A DNA stretch of 64,000 nucleotides from Limnanthes douglasii subsp. nivea (lineage: Eukaryota > Streptophyta > Magnoliopsida > Brassicales > Limnanthaceae). Position numbers and translations under genes: made by a program. This document shows positions 1 through 10,760 of this stretch, in pieces (position 1 is the stretch's first letter; every line of letters begins with the position of its first letter). A model generated the notes under the pieces. It saw nothing but the letters and a program-made list of their open reading frames with translations. It did not search any database and was not told the DNA's origin. Where the stretch lies: the NCBI GenBank assembly GCA_036936605.1, contig JAUPFV010000002.1, positions 203,507,273-203,571,272 on the forward strand. Reading direction: 5' to 3'.

Positions 1-756
1 ATAAGTGCGGTGCTAGTTAGAGAAGTGGACAATTATCCTCGTCCGGTGTATTACATTAGCAAAAGCATGATGAATGCTTAAATGAGATATTTAAAGCTTG
101 AAAAGCTAGCACTGGCATTAGTAATTGCCGCTAGAAAGATGAGGCCTTACTTTCAGTCTCATTCTATTATTGTTCGGACATCTTTTCCCTTGAAAAATGT
201 TCTTCAAAAGGCGGACATATCAAGCAGAATGACCAAATGGTCAGTGGAGTTGGGAGACTATGATATTAATTTTGCCCCTCGAACTGCAGTCAAGGCTCAA
301 TCTGTTGCTGACTTCCTAGTTGAATTCCATGCAGACAGATATACTAAGCAAGTATCAGGTGAAAAGACTAAGAAAGTATCGGTTGTCCGGACTAATGGTG
401 GATCAAGTACCATGGGATGTGGTGCTGGGATATGTTTAACCTCTCCGTATGGTGACAAAATGTACCATGCTATATGTTTTTCTTTCAGGGCTTCCAATAA
501 TGAGTCTGAATATGAAGCTGCCATAGCCGGTTTAAAGTTAGCCCTAATTTGTAGAGCCAAAAGAGTCAGGTTAATGAGCAATTCTCAGCTTCTTATCCAT
601 CATGCACAAGGTCAATCCGAGGCGAAAAAAGAGCAACTAATTAAATATTTGTTCGTTCTTAAAGAAGTGGCACTTAACTTCAAAGACATCACCTATGAGA
701 ACATACCCCGAACAGAAAATACTCTAGCTGACTCCTTGGCAGCTAACATATTCTGA
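1..756 (+). pseudogene. Tat-lineage Ty3/gypsy pol: RNase H plus archaeal-type RNase H (partial, broken)
   Basis: This is the middle of a retrotransposon polyprotein whose upstream part lies outside the window. Bases 1-310 read as the end of the Ty3-type RNase H, with the run RYLKLEKLALALV and the following TKWSVELGDYDI connection. A TAA at 79-81 interrupts the frame. Bases about 385-735 are a second RNase H of the archaeal type, recognised by GCGAGI, ASNNESEYEAA and TENTLADSLA. Two RNases H in a row before integrase is the known signature of the Tat lineage. The first catalytic Asp is Asn (codon 394-396, in RTNGGS), and the usual SDSQ is SNSQ. Together these predict a dead enzyme. The frame ends at 754-756. 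Domain identity is secure; activity is unlikely. Confidence 0.9.
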
Positions 757-916
757 GTCCTATTCATGGATTCACGTACATGAATGCCCATCCATTCACC
801 TCAATCAGAGCAAGGAGGGGTTGGAAAGTTTAAACATACAAGTAAGTCAACCTCAAGACTGGAGGTATCCTCTATTTCAATATATCTGAGATGCTATCTT
901 TCCTCTGGAGAAAGCA

Positions 917-2096
917 GTGGCAAGGAAAGTGAAGTATAAGGCTCGTGAATTTGTAATCCTAAGAGACGTTCTTTACAAGAATTATTTTAGTAGACCTCTC
1001 TTGCGATGTTTGGGGATTGAAGAGTCCCAAACAGTGCTGTCCAAACTACATGATGGTGAGGGATCACCGCACTGTGGTTATAGAGCTTTAACCAGAAGAT
1101 TATTGTTGGCCGGATACTACTGGCCCTCCATAATGAAAGATGGCAAGGAATTGGTGAAGAAGTGTGATCTATGCCAAAGATACGGTAATGAAATTTATAT
1201 CCCAACTGTCCCTTTAGAGTCAATTTCTGAGCCAATACCTTTTGCTCGTTGGGGGCTAGATCGGGTGGGACCTCTATCTATGGCGTCCGGGGGATGCAGA
1301 ACTATTATAGTGGCCATCGATTATTTCTCAAAGTGGATAGAAGCAGCCCTATTAGCAGGAACTACTTCAAAAGCTGTTATAAAATTTATCTTATCTAATT
1401 ATATGTTGCATATTTGGGGTTCCACAAAAGATAACCACAGACAATGGGCCACAATTCGATAATAAGGATATAGAGAGCTTATGTGCCTCTAGAGGCATTC
1501 AACGTTGCTTTTCCTCTCATTTCCACCCACGGGCGAATGGTCAGGTTAAAGTGGCAAACAGGACCATCATGTCCGGTATGAAAAAGAATTTAGAATGGAC
1601 TGCTGGAAAGTGGCCAAGTTATCTACAAGAAGTACTATGGGCCTACTGGACTACTCATGGGGCTGCTACACAGGAATCCCCATTTGCCTTGGTATATGGT
1701 ATGGATGCAATAACTCCTATAGAAGCAACTTTTCCTTTATTCAGAGTCCACATTTTTTCCAAACAGGCTAATGAAGTGGCAGTCAGAAGTCAACTTGACC
1801 TGATAGAAGAAAAAAGGGTTAAGGCTCATCTCAGAGCCACACACTATCAGGGTTTGATGAGAAGCAGGTTTGCTTCCAAAGTCAGAAGGAGGGATTTTCA
1901 ACGAGGGGATAAAGTGTTGAGAAAAGTATTCCTACATACTAAGGAGAAGCAGTTCGGCAAGCTAGCTCCAACTTGGGAAGGACTCTATGTGGTTAGTGAA
2001 AAGCTTAAGCCTGGGATATACATGCTTCAAGATAAAGATGGAAGGATCTTGAATCACCCCTGGAACATTGAACACCTCCGGTTGTATCTAGATTGA
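917..2096 (+). pseudogene. Tat-lineage integrase (frameshifted)
   Basis: Integrase of the same element, in two frames (917-1462 and 1551-2096) with the break near 1,430-1,460. The N-terminal zinc-binding part is visible as the His region around HCGYRAL followed by KKCDLCQRYG. The catalytic core shows the first Asp in WGLDRVGPL and the second in TDNGPQF. Exactly 36 residues after that Asp, in NGQVKVANRT, the expected catalytic Glu is Lys (codon 1548-1550). The C-terminus ends with HPWNIEHLRLYLD, close to the end of the integrase of the element at 35-44 kb (PWNIEHLKLYLE). The protein would normally insert the element's cDNA. This copy cannot be active because of the frameshift and the lost Glu. 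Confidence 0.9.
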
Positions 2097-2163
2097 AAAT
2101 TATGTAAATATTTACTTGTTTAAAGTCCATGTAAATATTAACGGGCATACTCGTTCCTACCCT

Positions 2164-2194
2164 GGTGGCGCGGGGAGGTTTTAATGAGGTGTCC
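2164..2194 (+). promoter_or_regulatory. Conserved non-coding motif downstream of pol
   Basis: A 31-base stretch beginning GGTGGCGCGGGGAGG lies about 70 bases after the integrase stop. It recurs with 5 differences at 41,456-41,486, about 85 bases after the integrase end of the second Tat element. The surrounding non-coding DNA of the two elements does not visibly align. Selection on a cis-acting RNA or priming signal is an inference. Confidence 0.5.
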
Positions 2195-2596
2195 GGGCTT
2201 TTTATTGAAATTCGATGCCTTCTTGAAAAATTCGGAGTGTTTCGATTGATAGCTTCTTTGAAATTTTTTAAAGTATCACTGACAGACCGGATTGATTTGG
2301 TAGAATGATGACCATTTAAACATTTGTCATCGGAAAATTTAAGCTATTTAAACATTAGCCATCGAAATTGGGTAACTATAAGACAATACAAGAATTGTAT
2401 AAGATAAAATTGCCCGGCGAGCACCGAAGAGTGATATTAAAATATGTAAAGTACCTTGGCCATCCAAGGACTTTGAAGTTTTAAAAGAAAAGGTTTATCC
2501 AGACAAGATCCGGACACTGTTACAAAAATTCCTTGGCCATCCAAGGACTTTAGTCTAACACAAAAATTAAAGGAAAATAAAAAGATAGTTAAAACT

Positions 2597-5578
2597 TCAA
2601 GGCTGAGCTTCCTTAGATGGTCCAACCTCATCTAGCTTATTCTTGGGGTCTTTAGGTTCCTCGTTAGGGCTTTCTCCGGTCCCTTCATCTTCATCAGTAG
2701 TATCATCACAAACACTGGAGTAGCAGTGCTTATCACCATCGGCCATAGTATGGTGAGGAAGGTCTTCGTATTCCAAAAATTGCCATAAATCTCCTAGTGT
2801 CGTCTTCGGAAATTTTTGATAAAAGAGCAAGACCATGTCTGATTTGACTTCAGCATACCTTTCCTCTTGGGAATCTATCACCTTGTTGGTGTATGCATCG
2901 ATTCTGGCTTGGATTGTCTTTTCCTGCTCCTTTATCAAATCATCTTTCTCCTGGTTAACTCTAGACACAGCATCTTCGAGCAAAATTTTGTCATTGGTCA
3001 GGGTATAGATGACATTGTATCTGGCCTTCACCTCCTCTTTTGAAGTGGAGAGATCCTTCTCCAAGACAGAACACTTAGATTGGAGTTCCTTATTAACCCC
3101 CTCCAAAGTGGCCAGCTTGGTGGCCAAATCCTCTTTCGCCTTCTTCAACTCCTCGATCTCTCCCCTAAATGCCTCAGCATTCTGGTTGGCATTAAGGAGG
3201 TCGTTAGACAAGCTCTCTTTATCTGACTTGAGTCTGTTGATGAGGGTGGATTGATTTCGCAGTTGTCTCTCCAAGTTGAGCACCGGTTGAATATTGCTCA
3301 ATAAGGAGTGGGTCACCATGTTCTTCTCTCCTGAAACAGAAAAAGACTTACCATTGAAAGTAGCGATGTTTGAAGAGCTTGGAGGGAGGTAAGGGCCAGC
3401 AAAGTCGTCATTCTCAAGGTCTTCAAAGTAAAGGCCAATCCCTTGAAGGTCACTGATGTCTACTCCATCAATGTTAAAATCCCCTCTGGCACCCTCTCCG
3501 GTGTGAAAGTCACTTGGGATTTGCTCTGCATGTGTTAGGTCTGTTGGGTCGACCGGAGGAAGAGACTCTGGAGGCCGGAGAGCTACTTCATCTCCCATGG
3601 AGATTTTCTTCTTCTTGGCTTCCCTATCTCCACCATCTACTTCCCGTTTTTGGTCTTTTTTGGGAGCCTTTGAGGGTTTTGGAAGTCCAACTGCCTCTTT
3701 GGTACTCTCATTTTCCACCACTTAAAGCAGAGCAGCATCAATTCCTCATTGGTCCTTCACCTCCTGGTTTGCTGGGACAATCTCCTCAACACCACCTTGG
3801 TTGACCTCAGCTACATCTGGATTTTTCTTGCTTTTCTTGCCCTTCATTTTATTTGGGGCTTTAGCTCTGCCCGGTAAGGCCAGCTTCCCATCCTTCTCAT
3901 CTATCCTCTATAGAATGACACCCGGAGGAGGCGTTGTGGTCAATTCCTCCCAAGACAAGTCTCTCCGGCCGGTTGTGTTCCAGAGGTGGGATCTCACCAG
4001 GTTACCGGCAGTAAAACAATTGTGGAAGCGATTTCCCCATTTGTCAGCAGTCCAAGCATTCAGCTTGCACAAGTAGTCTGCCCCTCGTCCATGTAGTCGG
4101 AGAACTCCTTCGGCAGCACTACCCAAAGAAAAAGAAGAGCATTTAAGTAAACAAACTTTTTATAAGGAAAGAAAAACAAACATGATGAATTGTTAACCTG
4201 TGCTTTTCCATCTGCTGATAAGCATGCTTCGGTTGTCACCAGCCTTAATCTTTTTCCCATTTTCCCAAGCTCCACTAATGAACAAGAATTGAGTCTTCCA
4301 AATCTTCTCCGATTCGAGCAGATCATCCACCACTTTATAATTGTCGCCCATATTGAAATGGTAAAAGGGGATGATGTGATTCTTGCAAAGGCTGGCCACA
4401 ACAGCAAATTGCTCCATCGGAAGCGGGATTCCGGAGATCCTAGAGGCCATGATGCATGCCATAAGAGTGTACCAAGCATTGGGACTCAGTTGGCTTGGGC
4501 AGAGCTTTATCAGATGGAAATATTCGACGATCTCTGGGTCCAAGGGAAATCTAAGCCCCCAGTTGAACAACTCTGTGTAGAAAACTATCTCACTTAGCTT
4601 GCAGTCCATTGGCATCTCCGGATCGACCGGTATCCTCACTTTAACAGAGTCTGGGATCCCCCACTTCGTCCAGATCCGGCCTAATTCTGCAGTATGAATG
4701 AAGGCGTAGTTAATGTTCTGCATGGCTAGCAGATACTTTAGGCTCACCTTGTGGAAGCAAGGTCCGACTCTGCCTTCAAGGGACTCCGGCAGGTCCAGAT
4801 GTTTTAAACACAGCTTCTCTTTACCTTTGCTTTGCTTGACAATGGAAGCCTCCCCCGTCTGCCCGGAGACACCAGTCTCAAAAGGGGCTTCTTCAACACT
4901 GTCCTCCATCACATCTTCCATCACCATGGAAGGATTGTCAGTGGTCTTTGGTGGAGGAGTGTTGGTAGTTGGCTCAGTAAGCTATCCGGATGGCTGAGCA
5001 TCGCTTTCCCTTTGTGGTCTGGTGTCCGGTTGGGGCTCAGATCCGTAGGGTACATTTCGAAGGCTTTTTCTGGTAGCCTCTGGACCAGACGATTTGTCCT
5101 TAGGAACTTTGATGGGTGCCTTTGACCCTGTAGTTTTGTCCTTGGCCCCAGACTTAGAGGGCCTTGATTTCGGAGACTTAGACTGTGGAGCAACAGCCTG
5201 GCCTTTTACTAAGCGGTCTCTTTGTTAAAGCGTTAGATTTTCTGAGGAATTATCAGCATCTGATCCCATGGCTATGAACGGAGAGGGTCTCTTTGTGCTT
5301 GTAACAGCTTTTTCCCTTTCGACAGTGGGTTGTGACTCCTAAACCGAAGCGCCTGAGATGATGGGTGAAAGACTTGGTTAAAATAACCTTATGGGTTTGG
5401 AACTTTGAGCAGAGGATGAACCTCGATCAGGCTCTGAGTTTGGTGTTTCAGACATGTCGATTGGAGAAACTGGAAGACCTGCAGCAATGCGCCTTTCTCG
5501 CTCGACTCTTTCTGATTTCTCTAACTCCGAAAGATTAAGCCACCCACCTTTTACAAGTGCGTTTCTTGCTGTAAACAT
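2597..5578 (-). pseudogene. Antisense ORF of the Tat element: transposon-associated domain plus coiled coil (broken)
   Basis: A coding region antisense to pol lies between integrase and the 3' LTR. It starts at 5,578 (MFTARNALVKGG) and runs through several stops and frame changes. A Ser/Pro/Lys-rich linker follows at 5,200-4,930. The conserved domain is at 4,927-4,193, with WGIPDSVKVRIP, TELFNWGLRFPLDPEI and CPSQLSPNAWY. A 374-residue C-terminal segment (3,721-2,597) has a long coiled coil at about residues 130-285 and an acidic tail. A perfect-looking intron of about 75 bases (AG/GTTAAC to GGGTAG/TGC) falls near 4,197-4,125, though splicing there gives a frame mismatch. The domain resembles the plant 'putative gypsy type transposon' family (Pfam PF04195); that assignment is from memory of the motif. 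The element at 35-44 kb carries the same domain in the same place. Function is unknown. Confidence 0.7.
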
Positions 5579-5673
5579 AAACTTACACCAAAAGGATTTT
5601 GAGAAGAGAGATGAAAACTTTGAAGTAAAGGAATGAAAAAGTAATGAAGATGGTAAAACAGTGAAAATGAGGT

Positions 5674-5681
5674 AATTTATA
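5674..5681 (-). promoter_or_regulatory. TATA box for the antisense ORF
   Basis: Read on the minus strand this is TATAAATT, about 96-103 bases upstream of the antisense ATG at 5,578. The equivalent position in the second Tat element also has a TATA box (43,462-43,469). A dedicated antisense promoter is an inference supported by the shared placement. Confidence 0.5.
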
Positions 5682-6003
5682 CTAAAGAGACAAAAAAATA
5701 TCGAGAAACCTAGGAGAATACGAAAAGATGAAAGTAATGATTGAAGACGGCGCTAACGTCACAGGAATTAAATGAAGAGGTTACTTTTTGGGATTAGTGG
5801 GAGCGCCGTTCTAGGAGAAAAACGGCTGGTGAGGCAAATCAGAAGGTGATACGTGTCCCACGATCCATGGCAAAACCTTTGAACTTTTGAAGATTTTTTC
5901 AGTCCGGATAAGTCCTTTTACTAAATACTAAATCCGTCCGGAAAATGTCACAAGTGCCCAAAGGCGATTTTTTAGGTCTTGCCAAAGGCCTTTGAACAAA
6001 ACC

Positions 6004-6018
6004 TAAAAAAGGGGCTAC
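6004..6018 (+). other. Polypurine tract of the Tat element
   Basis: AAAAAAGGGGCTAC lies directly before TGATGAG, the start of the 3' LTR. The second element has GGGGGGCTAC in the same place before TGATAAG. Polypurine tracts prime plus-strand DNA synthesis in LTR elements. Confidence 0.8.
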
Positions 6019-6400
6019 TGATGAGTCCGGAAATTTTCACCACTCACTGTAGAAACCGAATAGGGGCAATTCGGACAAAAACCACCAGCTAAACCATCCA
6101 AACTGGACAAAAGTATTAAAAGCTAATCACCTTTTGACTAAGCTAATTGCTAATCTGCTTAATAAACTAATAGGTTTTTGAACTCGATCCGGTTTCATAA
6201 GTTTGACCCGAAAGCCCATGTGGCCCATAATTAAGGGTATAAATACCCAACCACTTTCATTAATGAAGGTAATGACCATTTAATACAACCAGGCAGCTCA
6301 AATCTCTCACTACAAAACACCCAAACATTCAATACCTTTTAAACACCATAAAACTCCTGACAAAATTACCCTCAGTAAAAAATAATCCACACCAGATATA
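6019..6400 (+). repeat. 3' LTR of the first Tat element (right end uncertain)
   Basis: Begins TGATGAGTCCGG right after the polypurine tract. It contains GGGTATAAATACCC (6,235-6,248), a TATA box within a palindrome. The 5' LTR is outside the window, so the right end cannot be fixed by comparison. It must lie between about 6,330 and 6,420, because minus-strand RT coding sequence of an older element is readable from 6,420 rightwards. The 331-bp LTR of the second element suggests a similar length. Confidence 0.7.
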
Positions 6401-6419
6401 CCCCTCTAGTTTTTCCAAT

Positions 6420-7800
6420 TTATTTTTTAAATATCTTATTGACAATGCTTTGGCAGGTCGACCCTGTATTCTTTAAACAAAAAGGTAAAAATTTATATCA
6501 TATAGACCTCTCTTTGTATGAAAAATGGTGTATTCCTTATTATGGATGTATTCGAATCTACTTGTATCCTGACTATGTTTCCATGAAGGATAATAATTTG
6601 TTACCCAAAAATGCATATACCAGTTGGTCAATACGAGGCAAAGGAAAAACATCCATCAGACACATCTTGTTAAGGTCGGTAAAATCTACACACATTCTCC
6701 ACTGTCCATTTTTATTTTCACGAGGACACGGTTTGCTACCCAAGTTAGGTATCTTCGTTCTCTAACATGTCCAAGTCAAATTAACTTTTCTATTTCTTTG
6801 ACGATGACCTAAGACTTCTCAATTATAGTATGCAGCCACTGTTGTTTTCCAAGTCAAAGTTAGATCTAGTTTATTCTGAATTCTAACCACATGTTCACTT
6901 GCCAACGGAATATATCCAAGTAAATTATCATAACTTATTCTTAAGGGCTAAAAATTCCCTTCACATTGTTACCGTTAAAAGTCGGGTTGGCTACTGGTTT
7001 TCTATAATGGTGGTAAGATAACTTGCCCACCAGGCGGACCTCTAAGTCTTTCTTGTGTTTTCTCATAGAGTCTGGGTTTGGCCCCGAAATTGTGTCCTTA
7101 CCAGATATAGTATGCATCCACTGTTGTTTTCCAATCCTTCGTTTGTGTGTTCTTCTTATACTTTTGTTCACGTCACTTCCCTTCCTTATGCTTGATGAAC
7201 TGCATGAGCTTAGTACTGCTAATTAATATTTGAATCTCATCCCACAATTACCAATAGTCAATAGTGGCATGACCGTGATCGATGTGATACGCGTACAAAA
7301 TACCTACGATATCTTTCGTTACCAGGGGCTAACATGCTACGAGGAGGCTGATACTTTATTATCTATTTGGTTTTGTCAAAGATGACTGCAATATCTTAGA
7401 CAGTGGTGTAAGCCTTTAAGTCATCATTTCTCTTCTTTTCTGGTAGAAACTTCTTTGACTTTTGAGGTTTATGGCAGGAATATGGTCCCTTATTGGAGTC
7501 TTCCACTCTGATTAATCTGGCAAAACACTCTCCCACTTTTTCAACAAGAAACATGACAATATCCTCGTACAGGGTTTTGTCCGTGTCAAGTTATTTTTTG
7601 AATGTTAGGACGATAATATCATTTTTGCACTTTGACAAGCCATTTATCTCGCGCACAAACCTGTGAACGTAACTTTTTAATGTTTCTCCCTTTCTTTTGT
7701 ACATATTCATTATGATTTCTATATCCTTCTTATACGTTGTTTTACCAACAAATTTATTCTTGAATGCATGATATGTTTTTCATATTTGGATATATGATGC
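6420..7800 (-). pseudogene. Decayed minus-strand Tat element: gag and RT fragments
   Basis: Read on the minus strand. 7,800-7,500 encodes a gag core (NMYKRKGETLKSYVHRFVRE). 7,300-7,240 encodes a zinc-knuckle-like HIDHGHATIDY. 7,130-6,945 has the gag tail (HTISG...RKHKKD). 6,790-6,420 encodes reverse transcriptase (WRMCVDFTDLNK, FPLPRIDQLV, then LKNTGST and VNKIF). Protease and the RT N-terminus are missing between gag and RT. The RT stops where the 3' LTR of the plus-strand element begins, so that younger element probably inserted into this one. Multiple stops make it a fossil. Confidence 0.8.
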
Positions 7801-8214
7801 ATGATAAAATTCACAATAACAGTGTTTCAAAGAACTTGCATGATTAACGTTTTAAATAAACTCTCAAAACTCACATTCAAACAACTCGCGTTGTGTGTTT
7901 TGTTATACTTAGGTATGTACTGCATGAAACAACTCACATGGTTAGTGATCTAAAATATCTGGCATGATCAATGTTCAAAGAACTCAAATGGTATATATAT
8001 ATATATATCAAATAACTCTCGTATTTAAAAATAAAACAACCCATGTGTTTAAAAATTAAGCATCGCAAAGAACTCACATGTTTGATATTGCAAATAACTC
8101 GCATGTTTAGAATTACAAATAACTCTCATGTTTGATATATAATAGAATGTCAATCAACAATAACCCCAACAAAAACAACAACATCGAGGAGAACAACAAC
8201 AACCAACATTGGCA

Positions 8215-10070
8215 AAGAGTGAAAAGCTAACATAAACTGAAGCAGCGCCACCATTACCACAACGAGCTGAAAATGAAGCCTAACCATTCATAAAGTTAGA
8301 ACTATTGAGCCAAGCAGAAGCAATAGTAGAAGTCCCACAACCAGCTGGAGAGGTTTTTGAACACCAATAACCAGGCTACACAAAATCAGAACAACCAAGC
8401 ATAGCAGAAATGGTAGCAGCAGTATTGAATCCAGCGGAAAATGGAGAAGAACAAGCTTCGACATCAGCTAATATGGCTAATAAAACACTATGTTTAGAAA
8501 AAAATTGATGATTATTATATGCAATATATACAGTTATTTGTCGACGACGTTGATAAGGTTGAGTTAGATGATGTCCTGCAATGGACTTTGGATTCTATGA
8601 CAGATGATACGCTTGCTCGACTTTGTGAAGATGGTGCTGCTGAAAAGGTTGTAAAGGAGAAGACATCATTGGTAGTCATTGTGGATATGGTAAGTGGATT
8701 TTTTAGATTATTAAACATCAAATATATGTAGCCAGAATTTTATAATATGACAACCACTTTTCAATTTTCTAGACAAGGAAATAGAAAGTAGAAGAGGATG
8801 ATGCGTGTCCTAATTTTTCTTTAATCAGTTAGATATATGACGCAGAGGCAGATGTAAATTTCTCTGATTGGAAAAAGAGTACATCAACAACACAGATTAT
8901 CGATGTCAATAAATACCACAAATTCTTTAAGATTAAAAGGGAAGAAGAACCGGGATATCTAGAAGTATGGTATTTTACCACTTTTAGAGTTCTCCAACAG
9001 ACTTTACATGAGTGTCAATGAAGTGATGGCACTACATAACGAACGAGACCTGGATTATAAGGTAAAATATAAAAGAGTTGCATTGTCATTTGATGTCATA
9101 TGTTTATTAATCTCTCATCTTCGGTTATATTCCTCCTACTTTTCATTTGGTATATTGTTAACACTTGGATATATAAGATGCTTAAAAAAGTTGATTGGCA
9201 AGTACCATTCAAAGGTTTCGAAGGTGCTCACGGTGCCAAATACAGCGTGATACAACTTTATGGCCACGCTACGGTAAGTTTAGCTAAAATTAATATTATG
9301 CAAACAACTCGTGTTTGGTAACTTATAAAAGAACTCGCATGCATAATGACAAAAGAACTCCAGCACAACTGGTTTCCATAACCATCTTCCACTGAAGTAT
9401 TGCACATAACTCGCGTTCTTAAATTACAAAAAACCCACATATTTGTAATACTTTTTCTAAAATGCTGAAAACACTAGCCGATAAGGAAGATCTAACAAAA
9501 CTTGTAGACGAAGTATTCAAAAATATAAGGTGCGACAGGAATATTATGTTCCTTCCAGTCTGCCATATAAAGAGGGATACAATGAAACACTAGATATTAG
9601 TGGTTATTGATATAGATGAAAGAACGGCAACGAACTATAACCCGTTCTTCTCAGGAAGTTATACACACCAGACTACACAACAAAGACTGTTGAGTTGCTG
9701 GTAATTTTTTTCAAAGCAAACGCATGCTTATTTTTTTAAACACATCACATTTCTTGTTTGTTAAATAACTCTCTTGACCAGTTTCAGAATAACTCGCAAT
9801 TATGAATTTTTAAATACCTCATAGTCTTAAATTTTCAAACAACTCACGTGCTTACTTTTTAAACAACTCGTGTGCTTACTTATCTGATACCTTCTCTAAA
9901 CTCTTGTAAACCATTTGGCATATTTTATGAAAAAAGTACTTACCTGGTACAAATAAGTGATATAAATTGAATATTAGATAAATACCACAACAAAAATTAG
10001 GCAACCTTGCGTGCGACGTTTTTGTTTGTGAAGACACCAAAGACATTATCTGAAAAGGCTTCGTGTCGGA
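8215..10070 (+). pseudogene. Ulp1-like cysteine protease (C48) carried by the MULE
   Basis: A multi-exon decayed gene. An Ala/Glu/Pro-rich region at 8,215-8,490 precedes an exon ending at 8,689 with a good donor (ATG/GTAAGT). The next exon starts after TTTTCTAG at 8,772. Further exons end at donors near 9,062 and 9,274 (ACG/GTAAGT). The protease core is visible at 9,510-9,640 (NIMFLPVCHIKRDTMKH then ILVVIDIDERTATNY), where the Trp after the catalytic His is a stop codon. The catalytic Cys region follows at 10,003-10,035 as ACDVFVCEDTKD, with neighbouring family residues changed. Ulp1-family enzymes process SUMO-like proteins; plant MULEs repeatedly carry relatives of unknown role. This copy has several stops and is not functional. 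Confidence 0.7.
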
Positions 10071-10680
10071 AACTTACCGAGAAGATATATGTCCAAATAC
10101 TATAGCTCAAATGTTTTATCAATACTAGCATGCAGTGGTAGATATATTGGTAGAGATCTTTTTTATGTGAATAAATTTGTAATATATCATATTTTGGACT
10201 TAATTTGACTGAAGAGTGAGTAATTGAAAAAAACAAGCACGTTCTGAATATACAACAACTCGCAAAGGTATGTATTTTACATTCAAACAACTCTACAGGT
10301 AAAATATAAAACAACTCGCAAAAGGTATATGGACAAAACAACACGCAGGTTCGCTATATACAAGAACTCGCAAAAATATATGTATGTTATGTTAAAAAAA
10401 TATGCATGTTTAATTATAAAAAAACTCAAAGAACATGTTTAATTGAAAATAAAATGCATGTACGTTATAAAAAACTCACATATGCATGTTTGTTGTGTTC
10501 GAAGAACCCGCGTGGTTAAATATAAAACAACTTGCTCGTCTACCTTGGTAACTGGTCTTTGCATTTGCATAAAGCTATCTAATCATGTCAGCATTTAAGC
10601 TAATTTATTGATGATTTAACAAAGCTAGATATTTAATCATGACTACAGCCAATGCTACAAACACAAAATAACTTTTTTCC

Positions 10681-10688
10681 TATAAATA
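10681..10688 (+). promoter_or_regulatory. TATA box upstream of a small MULE ORF
   Basis: TATAAATA, 73 bases before an ATG in good context (ACCATGGCC at 10,761). This looks like a core promoter for the acidic ORF that follows. Confidence 0.5.
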
Positions 10689-10760
10689 ACAGTACCCGGA
10701 GGGTAGAAAAGATAAACTCTTAAAATCAAAAGACTCATAACGTCTTCAACTTCAAATACC

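Noticed and set aside
3514..4076. Plus-strand ORFs within 2.6-5.2 kb
   Set aside because: They are complements of the antisense ORF. The minus frame has the coiled coil and the conserved domain shared with the second element.
6330..6440. Left terminal inverted repeat of the MULE near 6,340-6,440
   Set aside because: A weak similarity to the right end (ACCAGAT, ATACCC words) did not hold over a longer stretch, and the segment reads as RT of the minus-strand Tat remnant.
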